NCBI GenBank assembly: GCA_003133225.1
Contig: PKWL01000114.1
Coordinates: 1-64,000, forward strand
Source of the DNA: Janthinobacterium sp.
GTDB lineage: Bacteria; Pseudomonadota; Gammaproteobacteria; Burkholderiales; Burkholderiaceae_D
Direction of reading: 5' to 3'
Length of the DNA: 64,000 bases
The notes beneath the pieces are model-generated. The model was not told the DNA's origin. It worked only from the letters and a program-made list of their open reading frames with translations, and made no database searches. The translations under genes and the position numbers were made by a program. This document shows positions 44,632 through 52,761 of this stretch, one piece after another; positions within the stretch are counted from its first letter, which is position 1, and every line of letters starts with the position of its first letter.

Positions 44632-45165
44632 ATGGATCAATTCTTTTTGCTCGAAAAATAGTCCGGTCCCGGCCTTTGCCTACGGGCAGAGGAAATTGAG
44701 GAAATTTTTCAAGAAAGCTATGAATAATATAATATGATAGAAAATAACAACTGGCGGGATATGGCTACGCAGCACAAGATGAATCTACCTAATTTGACCA
44801 AGGGCGCAGCCCTTGGTCAATGCGTTTTTGAAGAACTAATTGGAATGGTGACGCACTCGGGCCCCTTTATCACGCGCCATCTGGGAGCGGGCGTATGTTA
44901 ATCAGGTGTGCTGCTTTGCGCACTCAGTCCGATAACGACGAAAGCGGGTTCTTTTCCTTGTCGCCGACCAGAAAATTCATGCCAATCGGGCGCCGCTTTT
45001 CTGCATACAGGCCTGCAAATGAGCTCTTTCTCGTCATGCCCACTGTTGGCCAAGCTGGCTCGGCTACGCCTAGATGAAACTGTGTCCGGTTCCCTTCGAG
45101 CGCTCCATGAATCAAAATCCGAAGTGAAATTTCTCATTCATTAAATGCTCAATCTAAGGAACCTC
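44632..45165. other. AT-rich stretch with a possible 55-residue ORF
   Basis: The stretch has lower GC than its surroundings (for example 44710-44760). A possible short ORF runs from ATG 44734 to TAA 44899 and spans a strong hairpin, but it has no ribosome binding site and no recognisable family. TAAGGA before 45166 is the ribosome binding site of the next gene. Nothing else was found. Confidence 0.4.
44794..44820. repeat. 12-bp perfect inverted repeat with 3-base loop
   Basis: TTGACCAAGGGC (44794-44805) and GCCCTTGGTCAA (44809-44820) flank GCA. TGCGTTTTT follows, so the hairpin may act as an imperfect intrinsic terminator on the plus strand, or as an operator. It lies about 160 bases after the DUF2939 gene. 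Confidence 0.85.
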
Positions 45166-45669
45166 ATGCGAAAAAATACTCTCACGTTGCTCAGTGGCCT
45201 GCTATTTCTAGTTGGTGCCACGTGCGCCGCGACCCCTCAGTCGGATCTTCTCGTCAACGCCCACCCAATCGTTTTTTCGCCGCTGGAAGTTGCCGCTTCA
45301 GCAAACGTGCCCTTCCAAGGTGAGTGGGAAGGACGTTTCGCGGGCGATTCCGCTGGCAATATCAAGGTGACGGTGGGCGCCAACGACATCGCCAAGGTGA
45401 CCTGCACGACAGAGGCCGGGCGTACTTTCGAAATGTACGGTCCGGTCGAGGCTTCCGGGGCGGTCACCGCCATTCAGAATTCCTTCGGGCCTTCTGGCAT
45501 CAAGGTCAGGTTCAAAGGCACGCTAACCCATGGCGGAACTGCGACCGGCACATGGGACAATCCATTTTTTGGTTTAAAAGGCCAATGGCAGGCCGCACGA
45601 AAGCGTGACTTGCCAAGCACCGTTTTAAGCGCGCAAAGTCAGACCCAAGCTAAAAGCGAATATAGGTAA
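45166..45669 (+). CDS. exported hypothetical protein
   Basis: The 167-residue protein from ATG 45166 (AAGGA 5 bases upstream) has a signal peptide (MRKNTLTLLSGLLFLVGATC-AA). The mature part looks like a small beta barrel: FQGEWEGRFAGDSAGNIKVT...VRFKGTLTHGGTATGTWDN, alternating Gly-rich strands as in proteins that assess binding of a ligand between sheets. Cys at the end of the signal could be a lipobox (LVGATC), so it may be a lipoprotein. No family name was assigned. Confidence 0.65.
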   Translation: MRKNTLTLLSGLLFLVGATCAATPQSDLLVNAHPIVFSPLEVAASANVPFQGEWEGRFAGDSAGNIKVTVGANDIAKVTCTTEAGRTFEMYGPVEASGAVTAIQNSFGPSGIKVRFKGTLTHGGTATGTWDNPFFGLKGQWQAARKRDLPSTVLSAQSQTQAKSEYR

Positions 45670-46558
45670 GTACGACCGGCATTCCTTAATGAAGTTGGCG
45701 CTTCGAGATTTGGCAAATCCCTTGGAGATCCGCGGCAGCGAGCCAGCGCTTCGCGAGTCGGCCTGGCGCAGTTCCTGCCCTGACGAGCCGGCCGGGCGCA
45801 GCGTATGCGCTGTAAACCGCCTGCTCGCTATGTTTTGACGCGACTTACCTGTGCCCGACCGCCCTCCAGATTGCTGGCGCCGGCGCCGCTTTTTCAGTAG
45901 CCGCCTTAAGCCGCGAACCCGAATCTTATGTTTTGTCGAATCGATGCCAATTGTCGTCATCGGCCCGCGCTCTCTTGGGAAAATGGGGGGCATCTCCCTA
46001 GGCGCTTAAGTGCTCTTTAGAAGGGCGGGCCGCCGTTTATTAAGGTTCTGGCCCATCATGCGGCCTCATTTGGTCGTGGGGTGCAAACTAAGGCTCCTAG
46101 CTCGGCTCTCGGCACGTTCGGTTGCGCGATTGGGGGGCGCCGCCAGCACCGGCTTGCACGCTCGCCAGCCCTATGTCCTGAAGCAACAATGGGGGACCTC
46201 GAGGCGATTTGCTCAACATGAGCTAACACCTTGTTACATTGTTGGCGTTCCGTGCGCACGGTCCGTGCTAAGGTAGTCGACATGTCTCCCTATGGCTCGG
46301 GCCGGTGTTGCCGGTGCGCATTGGCTAGGGGCAAACACCACTTTGGAAAGCGTTTAACGAACTGGTGCTGGCAGCGAATCGTCACCACTGAGTCCACATC
46401 TATTGGCGCTGAAGGCCGTGCGGTTGGCGCCGGTAATTATTTCCAAATACATTGAAACCAACGTACATGGGAGAGTCTATTTTCTTCAGGTTGATGGGGC
46501 CGGCCACGGCACACTCCCCTGAACAGCTTGCCCCCATTTAACACGGAAGGAAACTCCC
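45670..46558. other. gene-free 0.9 kb upstream of the second ftsZ
   Basis: No intact gene was found. On the minus strand an ATG at 45957 begins MTTIGIDSTKHKIRVRGL, which resembles the start of IS110-type transposases, but the similarity ends after about 17 residues, so at most a fragment remains. CCGTGCGCACGG (46250-46261) is a 12-bp perfect palindrome. AAGGAA (46545-46551 region) is the ribosome binding site for the TTG start of ftsZ. No strong promoter pair was seen. Confidence 0.4.
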
Positions 46559-47737
46559 TTGTCTGATCCGAAGAACGCGCAGTGCGAGACTGTGATTAAA
46601 GTAATTGGTGTGGGCGGCGCTGGCGGTAATGCCGTCACCCACATGGTGTCGTCAGGTTTGTCCGACGTCGAATTTATCTGCGCCAATACAGACGCGCAAG
46701 CTCTTTCAAAAACGGGTGCCGCAACAAAAATTCAACTCGGCGAAACCGGACTGGGCGCGGGAAGCGTCCCCGAAGTCGGCCGCGAAACCGCAATCCGAGA
46801 GCGTACGAGCATTGCGGACGCGCTGAAGGGCGCGCACATGGTTTTCATCACGGCTGGCATGGGCGGCGGCACCGGAACGGGCGCGGCTCCCGTCGTGGCG
46901 GAAGTAGCCAAGGAAATGGGTATTTTGACCGTCGGGGTCGTCTCGAAGCCTTTTGAGTTTGAAGGCGCCCGCCGTATGCGCGTGGCCGATGAAGGAATCG
47001 AAAATTTGTCGAAGTCCGTCGATTCGCTCATTATTGTCCTAAATAGCCGTCTGGAAGAGGTTTTGGGTGATGACATCACCCAAAAACAAGCCTTTAGCGC
47101 CGCTGATGACGTACTTAGCAAAGCCGTATCTGGCATATCGGAAATCATCAACGTACCCGGTATGATTAATGTGGATTTCCAAGACGTGCGCACCGTGATG
47201 CGCGAAATGGGAACGGCAGTCATGGGCACCGCAACGCACTCGGGCGACGACCGCGCCATTAATGCAGCCCAAGAGGCAATTTCTTGTCCGCTGCTAGATG
47301 GCTTGAGCCTGCATGGCGCCCGCGGATTGTTGGTGAACATTGCCGCATCCGAGGAAACATTGAAACTGCGCGAAACCAAACAGGTGATGAATCTCATCTG
47401 TTCGCATACGAGCGACGATGCCATCATCAAATTTGGCGCAGTATACGACGAGTCGCTCGGCGATGCCATGCGTATAACCGTCGTCGCGACGGGGTTGTCG
47501 CTGCCACGGGGCGTTGGGCCGGGACCGGTGCAGCCGTATCAATCGAGAACGGCTGCTGCTGGCATCAGCCGGGGCCGAAATTCGGGAAGCCCAGTTCGCG
47601 GCGCTAGCGCAAAGGAGATCCCTTTGCTTTTTGGCCAGCGCCCGAGCAATTCTGCTGATCCCCTGGCAGGCCCAGCACCAAAAATTGTGCCTGCGCCGCC
47701 CCAGTCTGCTTCAAATAGCGAGCACGGCAAAAATTAG
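46559..47737 (+). CDS. ftsZ: FtsZ paralogue outside the division cluster
   Basis: The 392-residue protein is a full FtsZ GTPase core: KVIGVGGAGGNAVTHMV, the tubulin signature AGMGGGTGTGAAPVVAE (residues 99-115), PFEFEGARRM, INVPGMINVDFQDVRTVM (T7 loop with Asp206 and Asp209) and ATHSGDDRAINAA. Polymerisation and GTP hydrolysis residues appear intact. The C-terminus is unusual: it ends in SEHGKN and lacks the DIPAFLRKQAD-like peptide that binds FtsA and other partners. Only a degenerate AKEIPLLFGQR is seen at 351-361. There is no mur, ftsQ or ftsA gene near it, so this is a second, orphan copy. The TTG start follows AAGGAA. Confidence 0.9.
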   Translation: MSDPKNAQCETVIKVIGVGGAGGNAVTHMVSSGLSDVEFICANTDAQALSKTGAATKIQLGETGLGAGSVPEVGRETAIRERTSIADALKGAHMVFITAGMGGGTGTGAAPVVAEVAKEMGILTVGVVSKPFEFEGARRMRVADEGIENLSKSVDSLIIVLNSRLEEVLGDDITQKQAFSAADDVLSKAVSGISEIINVPGMINVDFQDVRTVMREMGTAVMGTATHSGDDRAINAAQEAISCPLLDGLSLHGARGLLVNIAASEETLKLRETKQVMNLICSHTSDDAIIKFGAVYDESLGDAMRITVVATGLSLPRGVGPGPVQPYQSRTAAAGISRGRNSGSPVRGASAKEIPLLFGQRPSNSADPLAGPAPKIVPAPPQSASNSEHGKN

Positions 47738-47891
47738 GGACCAGTTTCTTCGCCGTTGTCGGGCAAACCCCGATGGTCACCGCAAAACGCGACCCGACGG
47801 AGCTACCATTATGGTCTGCCGTTGCGCGCGCCCAGCTCGATCTTGGGCGCGATTTGGTGAGCAACTGGCCAAATTTGATTACAATTGCACG

Positions 47892-48481
47892 ATGAATACA
47901 GCTAACCGTTTGAAAGGTGGCCTGGACGGTCTGCTAATCGGCGCCGCCTTAGGTGTGGAAATGGTTCCCTGATGCGCGCGCTTCCGCTGGCCTTGTGGCA
48001 TCGAGGAAGCGATGAAGAACTGGTCGGGCTGGCACACGCCCAATCCTTGTTGACCCATGGCCATGTGTATTCCCAGGTTTGTTGCGGCTTCTACGTTCTG
48101 GCCGCAAGGCGCTGGTTGGAAGGAAAAAAATGAATGAGGCATGAGACTGCACAAAAGAGGACTTGGCCACGCTGTATGCCAATTTACTCTTTGCGCCGGC
48201 GCTCGATTTTGTTTTATCCGTGAAGCCGGATAAACTGCAAGGGTCGGGTTATGTCGTAGACAGCCTCTGGTCGGCCAAAAGTGCTTGCCAAGAATCGACC
48301 TTCGCGGCGTTGTGAAAGCGGCGATGGCGCTTGGCGAGGACTCCGATACGACCGCCTGCATTGCCGGGGGCCTCGCCCGTATTCATTTCGGATTGATTCC
48401 ATCCCGTTGCGCTGGATGGATATTTTGCGCGGAAGAGAGCTGGTAAAGCCCCTTGAAAAATCGCTCCTTCTCGGAGTCTGA
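47892..48481 (+). pseudogene. ADP-ribosylglycohydrolase (DraG family), decayed
   Basis: Several out-of-phase pieces form one ADP-ribosylglycohydrolase. They are MNTANRLKGGLDGLLIGAAL (47892-47972), RALPLALWHRGSDEELVGLA then HAQSLLTHGHVYSQVCC (47972-48133), DKLQGSGYVVDSLWSAKSAC, the metal-site segment MALGEDSDTTACIAGGLARI, and DSIPLRWMDILRGRELVKPL. Frames change at least three times, and part of the N-terminal half between pieces one and two is deleted, so the gene is dead. Such enzymes remove ADP-ribose from proteins using two Mg2+ ions. It starts 154 bases after the ftsZ paralogue. Confidence 0.88.
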
Positions 48482-48682
48482 CACGGCCAGATGTGGCGTA
48501 GTGCCGAGGTGGCCATTTTGCCAAGGTTGGGTGTGCCTTCGGCAACAACGGTGAACCTGGCATTTGAGGCCCAGGCGAATTGTTCCAAAAAATACCAACA
48601 GCGAAAGCAGGCGATACTGAAAAACGGGTGCTGCGCCCGCATTCGTCTGCCAACCACGATGGCTTGCCAATTTGAGGAAAAA

Positions 48683-49297
48683 ATGAAACAGCTAAGTTTA
48701 TCTTGGATTTTATTGCTGGCACTATTTCTGAGTGCCAGCAGTTTTGCTGACGAAACCATCGTGCTGGTGCGCCATGGCGAGAAACCGACTTCCGGGCTTG
48801 GACAGCTTAGCTGCCAAGGCTTTAACCGGGCCCTGGCGTTGACCAACGTCTTGCAAAAAAGATTTGATAGGCCCACTGCTATTTTTGCGCCCAATCCAGG
48901 AGTTCTCAAAAACGACCAAGGCCAAGTCTACAATTACGTCCGCCCCCTTGCCACGATTGAGCCCACGGCAATTGCCTTAGGCCTTCCCGTAGATACGCAA
49001 TATGGCTTCGAGGACATCAAACATTTGCAAGAAGCATTGGCGTCCCCCGCGTACAAAGACGCGACTATTTTCGTTGCTTGGGAGCATAGGCTGCTCGAGC
49101 AAGTCACGCGCAACCTGATCTCGGCAAATGGGGGCGACCCTGATGTCGTGCCGGTATGGACTGATTACGATTTTGACAGTATTTACATCGTTAGCCTTAA
49201 ATCAGACAGGGACGGCCGCCGCACTGCCACGTTCAAACTGGATTTCGAGAGGCTAAATCGGATGCCCACGGCATGTCCGGGACAACCGGCGATTTAG
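48683..49297 (+). CDS. exported histidine phosphatase family protein
   Basis: The 204-residue protein starts at ATG 48683, with GAGGA about 5 bases upstream, and has a signal peptide (WILLLALFLSASSFA-DE). The catalytic motif IVLVRHGEKP follows immediately, with the nucleophilic His. A later VAWEHRLLEQ carries the second active-site His typical of branch 1 phosphatases, and RPLATIEPTAIAL supplies a helical cap. The periplasmic substrate is unknown. A longer frame to 48491 overlaps the pseudogene end and is not translated. Confidence 0.8.
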   Translation: MKQLSLSWILLLALFLSASSFADETIVLVRHGEKPTSGLGQLSCQGFNRALALTNVLQKRFDRPTAIFAPNPGVLKNDQGQVYNYVRPLATIEPTAIALGLPVDTQYGFEDIKHLQEALASPAYKDATIFVAWEHRLLEQVTRNLISANGGDPDVVPVWTDYDFDSIYIVSLKSDRDGRRTATFKLDFERLNRMPTACPGQPAI

Positions 49298-49660
49298 CAA
49301 CTCGGCCAATGGTGAAGGCATGCTCATGCCGCGAGTGCGCCCCCTTGCTATTACTGCGCCAAAGAGCGCTGCGAAGTGGAAACGCCTGTTTAGCACTGGG
49401 TTTGAGATGGAGCCGATGGGGAAGGGTTCTGAAATTGAAGTTCTTTTTGGCTGTGGCGACATGTCGCCACAGAAAGGGATGCTTTTATTGGCCCAAATGG
49501 CTTTTTTTTTCCGTTTGACGGCTGCCGCGGGTGCTTCGCCGCCTGCCAATCCGTCCAGTTTGCCAACGTGATTCATCGATTCCCAACAGTTGATCAAGTG
49601 TATCGGCATCAAATAATCTCATTTCGCGCGACACCAGGGCTGCCCGCGAGCGGTTAATCT
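49298..49660. other. gene-poor stretch with a 22-bp palindrome
   Basis: Overlapping open frames exist on both strands, the longest on the minus strand at 49253-49612 (119 codons, MPIHLINCWESMNHVGKLDG...), but it overlaps the phosphatase end, lacks a ribosome binding site and has no recognised family. It is left unassigned. The palindrome at 49451-49472 is listed separately. Confidence 0.4.
49451..49472. repeat. 22-bp perfect palindrome
   Basis: CTGTGGCGACA (49451-49461) is followed directly by its own reverse complement TGTCGCCACAG (49462-49472), with no spacer. It suits a dimeric DNA-binding protein site better than an RNA terminator, as there is no loop and no T-run. Confidence 0.95.
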
Positions 49661-50317
49661 ATGGTCATGAAAATTCCTCTAGAAACCATCATTCCATTGC
49701 TACACAAGACGATATTTGGCGTTCTGGCGACCCAGTCAACGCAACTGCCGGGCTACCCATTCGCATCCATTATGCCGTTCATGGCAGATGAACGGCATCG
49801 CCCGGTATTTTTTGTCAGCCGTCTGGCTGAGCATACGAAAAATCTCTTGGCGGATCTTCGTGCCAGTTTCCTAGTCTCCAGCCCCGACGGGAAAAACGTC
49901 TTGACGGGAGCGCGTTTAACGCTCGTCGGAGATGTGATGCCTATCGACGCCACACCGGATTTGGTCGCGCGCTATCTTCGCTATCAACCAGACGCGAAGC
50001 AGTACCTTGACCTCGGAGATTTTGCTTTTTTCCGCCTCATGCCACAGCGCGCTAGGTATGTCGCTGGTTTTGGCGAAATGGGCTGGGTGGAAAAGGAAGA
50101 GTGGGCTGATGGGGCATTCCTGCCGCTGGCCGACGAAGCGATACTTTATCGGGACTTGCTTGCGGTTTTGCCGAAGGGCATTCGATTGCTTGGCTTAGAT
50201 TGTTATGGGGTAGATATCGAACGCCAGCGCAAGCGCGAGCGCCGGCAGTTTCCCAATGGGACGGCGGCGGTGGAAAATTTTGATGAAGTGACAAAGCGGT
50301 TTCTTGCGGCATTATAG
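49661..50317 (+). CDS. HugZ-like pyridoxamine-phosphate-oxidase-fold protein
   Basis: The 218-residue protein has a split-barrel PNPOx-like fold: FGVLATQST...GYPFASIMPF, VFFVSRLAEHTKNLLAD, ASFLVSSPDGKNVLTGARLTLVGD and FAFFRLMPQRARYVAGFGEMGW. The pattern of the first segment with the AGFG-A/E motif is that of heme-iron utilisation proteins (HugZ/HutZ), which bind heme, and of related flavin-linked proteins. The C-terminus has the DUF2470-like part GIRLLGLDCYGVDIERQRKRER. ATG 49661 or 49667 is possible as start. Confidence 0.8.
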   Translation: MVMKIPLETIIPLLHKTIFGVLATQSTQLPGYPFASIMPFMADERHRPVFFVSRLAEHTKNLLADLRASFLVSSPDGKNVLTGARLTLVGDVMPIDATPDLVARYLRYQPDAKQYLDLGDFAFFRLMPQRARYVAGFGEMGWVEKEEWADGAFLPLADEAILYRDLLAVLPKGIRLLGLDCYGVDIERQRKRERRQFPNGTAAVENFDEVTKRFLAAL

Positions 50318-51205
50318 ACGCCAGCTTGGGGCAAACGCACGTCGAGATGCCGTCGGTGGGAAGAAATGGGCGGTCGAGACTGCGAAAAACTTGCTGGTGA
50401 CGCCGAAATGAACGAAGCATCCCGAGTACCAGATCAGTTTCCAGACTGCAACTGAAGGGCGAAGGTCGCAGACGCATGCGGCGCGCCGACATCCGTGGCG
50501 CCAGCGCTGGCGCCTTCACTCCAATGAGTTTCCAGCGATCGTCCCCACTGTGCCATCAGGTTCTCGTACTTTTCGGCGCACGCCGCCAGGTGGCTGGGAA
50601 GTATCGCCACAACGCCTATGATTTTCCGCACAGTGCCACAAGCGCCGGCAGCGCTACTCGTGGCCAGACTATCCAATTGCATCGATTTTGCCATGAGCGC
50701 CTGGCTGAGCCGGGCGGGATGAACGATGAGCCGGTTGGGCGGGAAAAGTGTTGGCTTGTGAGTTATTCAAATTAAACTGCAGCATCTGGATAAATCGCGG
50801 TTTCTATGTGTGCGAACGAACGGAAGGGGGCGTGGCAAATGCCTTATCGTTGAAACGTAAGTGGTTAATCTAATGCCGAGGGACTGGGTTAATTATTTTT
50901 TCCAAACGCAGGGGATGACGAAAATAGCGACCAACGGCCAAGTGTGAAGAGGTGCTGGAACGTCGGAGGCCGGTATTCCACCACCGTGAAGAAAATCGCC
51001 ACGCAGCAAGAATTCGGCAATTTTTAAACTTGAGGCGGCCAGCGAAAAGTCGCGCTTAAGCCACTGAGCATGGAATGGAAAGGTGGAAAAAGGTGTTGGC
51101 ATAGGCTGGAAAATATTGGCTTGGTGAATGGGCGTGACTGGCGAAAAGCGTGAGGGGAAGAACAAAAAGTTAATGGCAATTTAATAGTGTGACATTGGAG
51201 GTATT
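50318..51205. other. gene-poor stretch
   Basis: No supported gene was found in 888 bases. The most protein-like frame is on the minus strand at 50434-50694 (MAKSMQLDSLATSS..., 86 codons), which has only a weak CAGG before it. Another on the minus strand (50893-51165) has 90 codons. Neither could be assigned. The last 20 bases contain TTGGAGGT, a strong ribosome binding site for the next ORF. Confidence 0.4.
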
Positions 51206-51643
51206 ATGTCTGCAGTAATTTACGCGAATAACTTGGTGCCTGACATCTGTCCAAAAGCGATGGCAATCGAAATTTGTGAGGGGGACTGGAAGACCTATTT
51301 GCGTCACATCTCGAAACGCCATGATAATAAAGTTTTTATGGGGCGTGATGGTGACGTCATGGTATACAAACGACAGTGTGCAATGGCGTATCTGGGAAAA
51401 CGCGCGCAAATTCACGGCGGGGTATATAGCAGAACACTGCCGCGGACGTTGACGGCGCAGTTTAACGCTGACCTAGAGGCAAGGAACAGAGCCCAACGCT
51501 ATCAGCGCTACCCTTGGTTAGAGAAGTTGCAGAATCTGCTGGCGGAGATTGAACGAATTCAGGACGAGGGTCTGGGGAGTGATGTTATTTCATTGGTATC
51601 GCTATACCATTGCCGGACCGCGCAAAAAATTCCGTTGTGCTGA
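51206..51643 (+). CDS. hypothetical protein of unknown family
   Basis: The 145-residue protein (MSAVIYANNLVPDICPKAMA) has an excellent ribosome binding site (GGAGGT 5 bases before ATG). It contains DWKTYLRHISKRHDNKVFMG and RDGDVMVYKRQCAMAYLGKR, with a basic helix-rich C-terminal half (AQRYQRYPWLEKLQNLLAEI). No signal peptide or membrane helix is present, and no family was recognised. Base composition is lower in GC than core genes, suggesting acquisition. The last ~20 residues may be out of frame, see the overlapping ORF. Confidence 0.5.
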   Translation: MSAVIYANNLVPDICPKAMAIEICEGDWKTYLRHISKRHDNKVFMGRDGDVMVYKRQCAMAYLGKRAQIHGGVYSRTLPRTLTAQFNADLEARNRAQRYQRYPWLEKLQNLLAEIERIQDEGLGSDVISLVSLYHCRTAQKIPLC

Positions 51644-51837
51644 ACGAAGCACCGTTGCTAGATGTCGGCTCACCGGCAATTTCTACCATCCTTGGCGGCC
51701 ACCTATCGCTAGTGTCCGTTGTAGGAGGGCGTGATTTCTGTACCCACGATGACGGCAGCGAGACGGTAATCAACCCACGAGGAAGCCAGCTCAACAGGTT
51801 ACAAAAGCGCGGCGCAGATATCTACAGCTCGCGATAA
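51610..51837 (+). CDS. possible small ORF or frameshifted tail of the preceding gene
   Basis: From TTG 51610 the frame gives 75 residues (LPDRAKNSVVLNEAPLLDVG... GADIYSSR), overlapping the preceding ORF by 34 bases in another phase. Its composition is protein-like, but there is no ribosome binding site. TGGTAT/ATACCA (51594-51609) forms a hairpin just before it. It may be a second gene, or the true C-terminus of the preceding protein after a frameshift. Confidence 0.3.
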   Translation: MPDRAKNSVVLNEAPLLDVGSPAISTILGGHLSLVSVVGGRDFCTHDDGSETVINPRGSQLNRLQKRGADIYSSR

Positions 51838-52011
51838 TTAGAATTAGGCCGACCTGCAGGCCAACCTGCGGCGGCTGTTTCTCCATCGCGCCCGTGCGCG
51901 GCAAAGATGGCAAACCTGGGAGCGGGCACGGCGGCGAATGGCGCTGCTCTTGTCCTGCGACTGAATGGCTTAATTGAAGGGGCGCCATCCCTGGCTTAGC
52001 ATCGCGATGGA

Positions 52012-52761
52012 CTAATGGTCGGCCAGGTAATCATAGACCACTTCGCCATAACCTAGCGTTAAGTTGGAAACGAGATGCTTGGCACCAAGAATTTTGCGTA
52101 CCGGCAAGGAAGCAACAGGCGCGAGCGCATGCTGGAATAGGTCGAGCGCGGCGGGCCCGGACCATGCCTCAGTAACGGTCACGTCTCGTAAGTAAAAGCG
52201 AACCAATTCGCAGATGCGCGCTGAGCCGTCTACATGCGGGATAATCTTTAGCAGGTAGTTCGGAGTACCGGCAAGCACAGACGCTTCCGCCGCCGTGTCT
52301 AGCCTTTCGTATTTGTAGCCCATGGTGCCACGGGCGACGCAGACTGGCCCGTACATTAAGGTGCCAAGCAAGGTATCGGAACATACTTCCAACTTAGGAG
52401 CTGCCAGACGTTTTGGGAACCCCCAAATCTCCCTGCCAGCGGCAATAGGGGCCTCGTCGTCAAGGTACATCGAGTGCGTATAACTGCCTGCAACGCCGTT
52501 GGCGTCAACCACGGCAATGACTTGCCCGCATTCAGTGTAATTGCCAAAACCCGAGGAGTCTGGCATACGGATAAACTCGTAGCGCACGATGGGGATAGTT
52601 ACTGTCAGCGGCTCCGGCACGACAGCTTGCAAGGCGTCCAGGTCGGTTAAGTAGCTAATGATGAAGTATTCGCGATTCGTAAACCGGTAGGGACCCTTCG
52701 GATATGAAGGGCAGGTGTACGGCATGGAAAAAGCATTGTCGCGTATTTTTTGGATGTTCAA
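52012..52761 (-). CDS. adc: acetoacetate decarboxylase
   Basis: The 249-residue protein has the ADC signature [12 protein letters not shown], whose Lys is the Schiff-base residue; the following Lys of the clostridial enzyme is Arg here. It also has YECGQVIAV-like and [16 protein letters not shown] segments and a starting region [24 protein letters not shown] converts acetoacetate to acetone and CO2. No ketone or solvent genes flank it, so the role is probably ketone body or acetoacetate overflow disposal. The Lys116-to-Arg change may alter the pKa of the active Lys. Confidence 0.9.
   Translation of the reverse strand: MNIQKIRDNAFSMPYTCPSYPKGPYRFTNREYFIISYLTDLDALQAVVPEPLTVTIPIVRYEFIRMPDSSGFGNYTECGQVIAVVDANGVAGSYTHSMYLDDEAPIAAGREIWGFPKRLAAPKLEVCSDTLLGTLMYGPVCVARGTMGYKYERLDTAAEASVLAGTPNYLLKIIPHVDGSARICELVRFYLRDVTVTEAWSGPAALDLFQHALAPVASLPVRKILGAKHLVSNLTLGYGEVVYDYLADH

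Noticed and set aside
44734-44901. 55-codon frame spanning the 12-bp hairpin
   Set aside because: No ribosome binding site, AT-rich start and the hairpin itself explains part of the sequence.
49253-49612. 119-codon minus-strand frame
   Set aside because: Overlaps the end of the phosphatase gene, no ribosome binding site, no recognised family; kept only as a note in the region entry.
50893-51165. 90-codon minus-strand frame
   Set aside because: Composition (many Phe, Pro, His) is odd and there is no ribosome binding site or relative that could be named.
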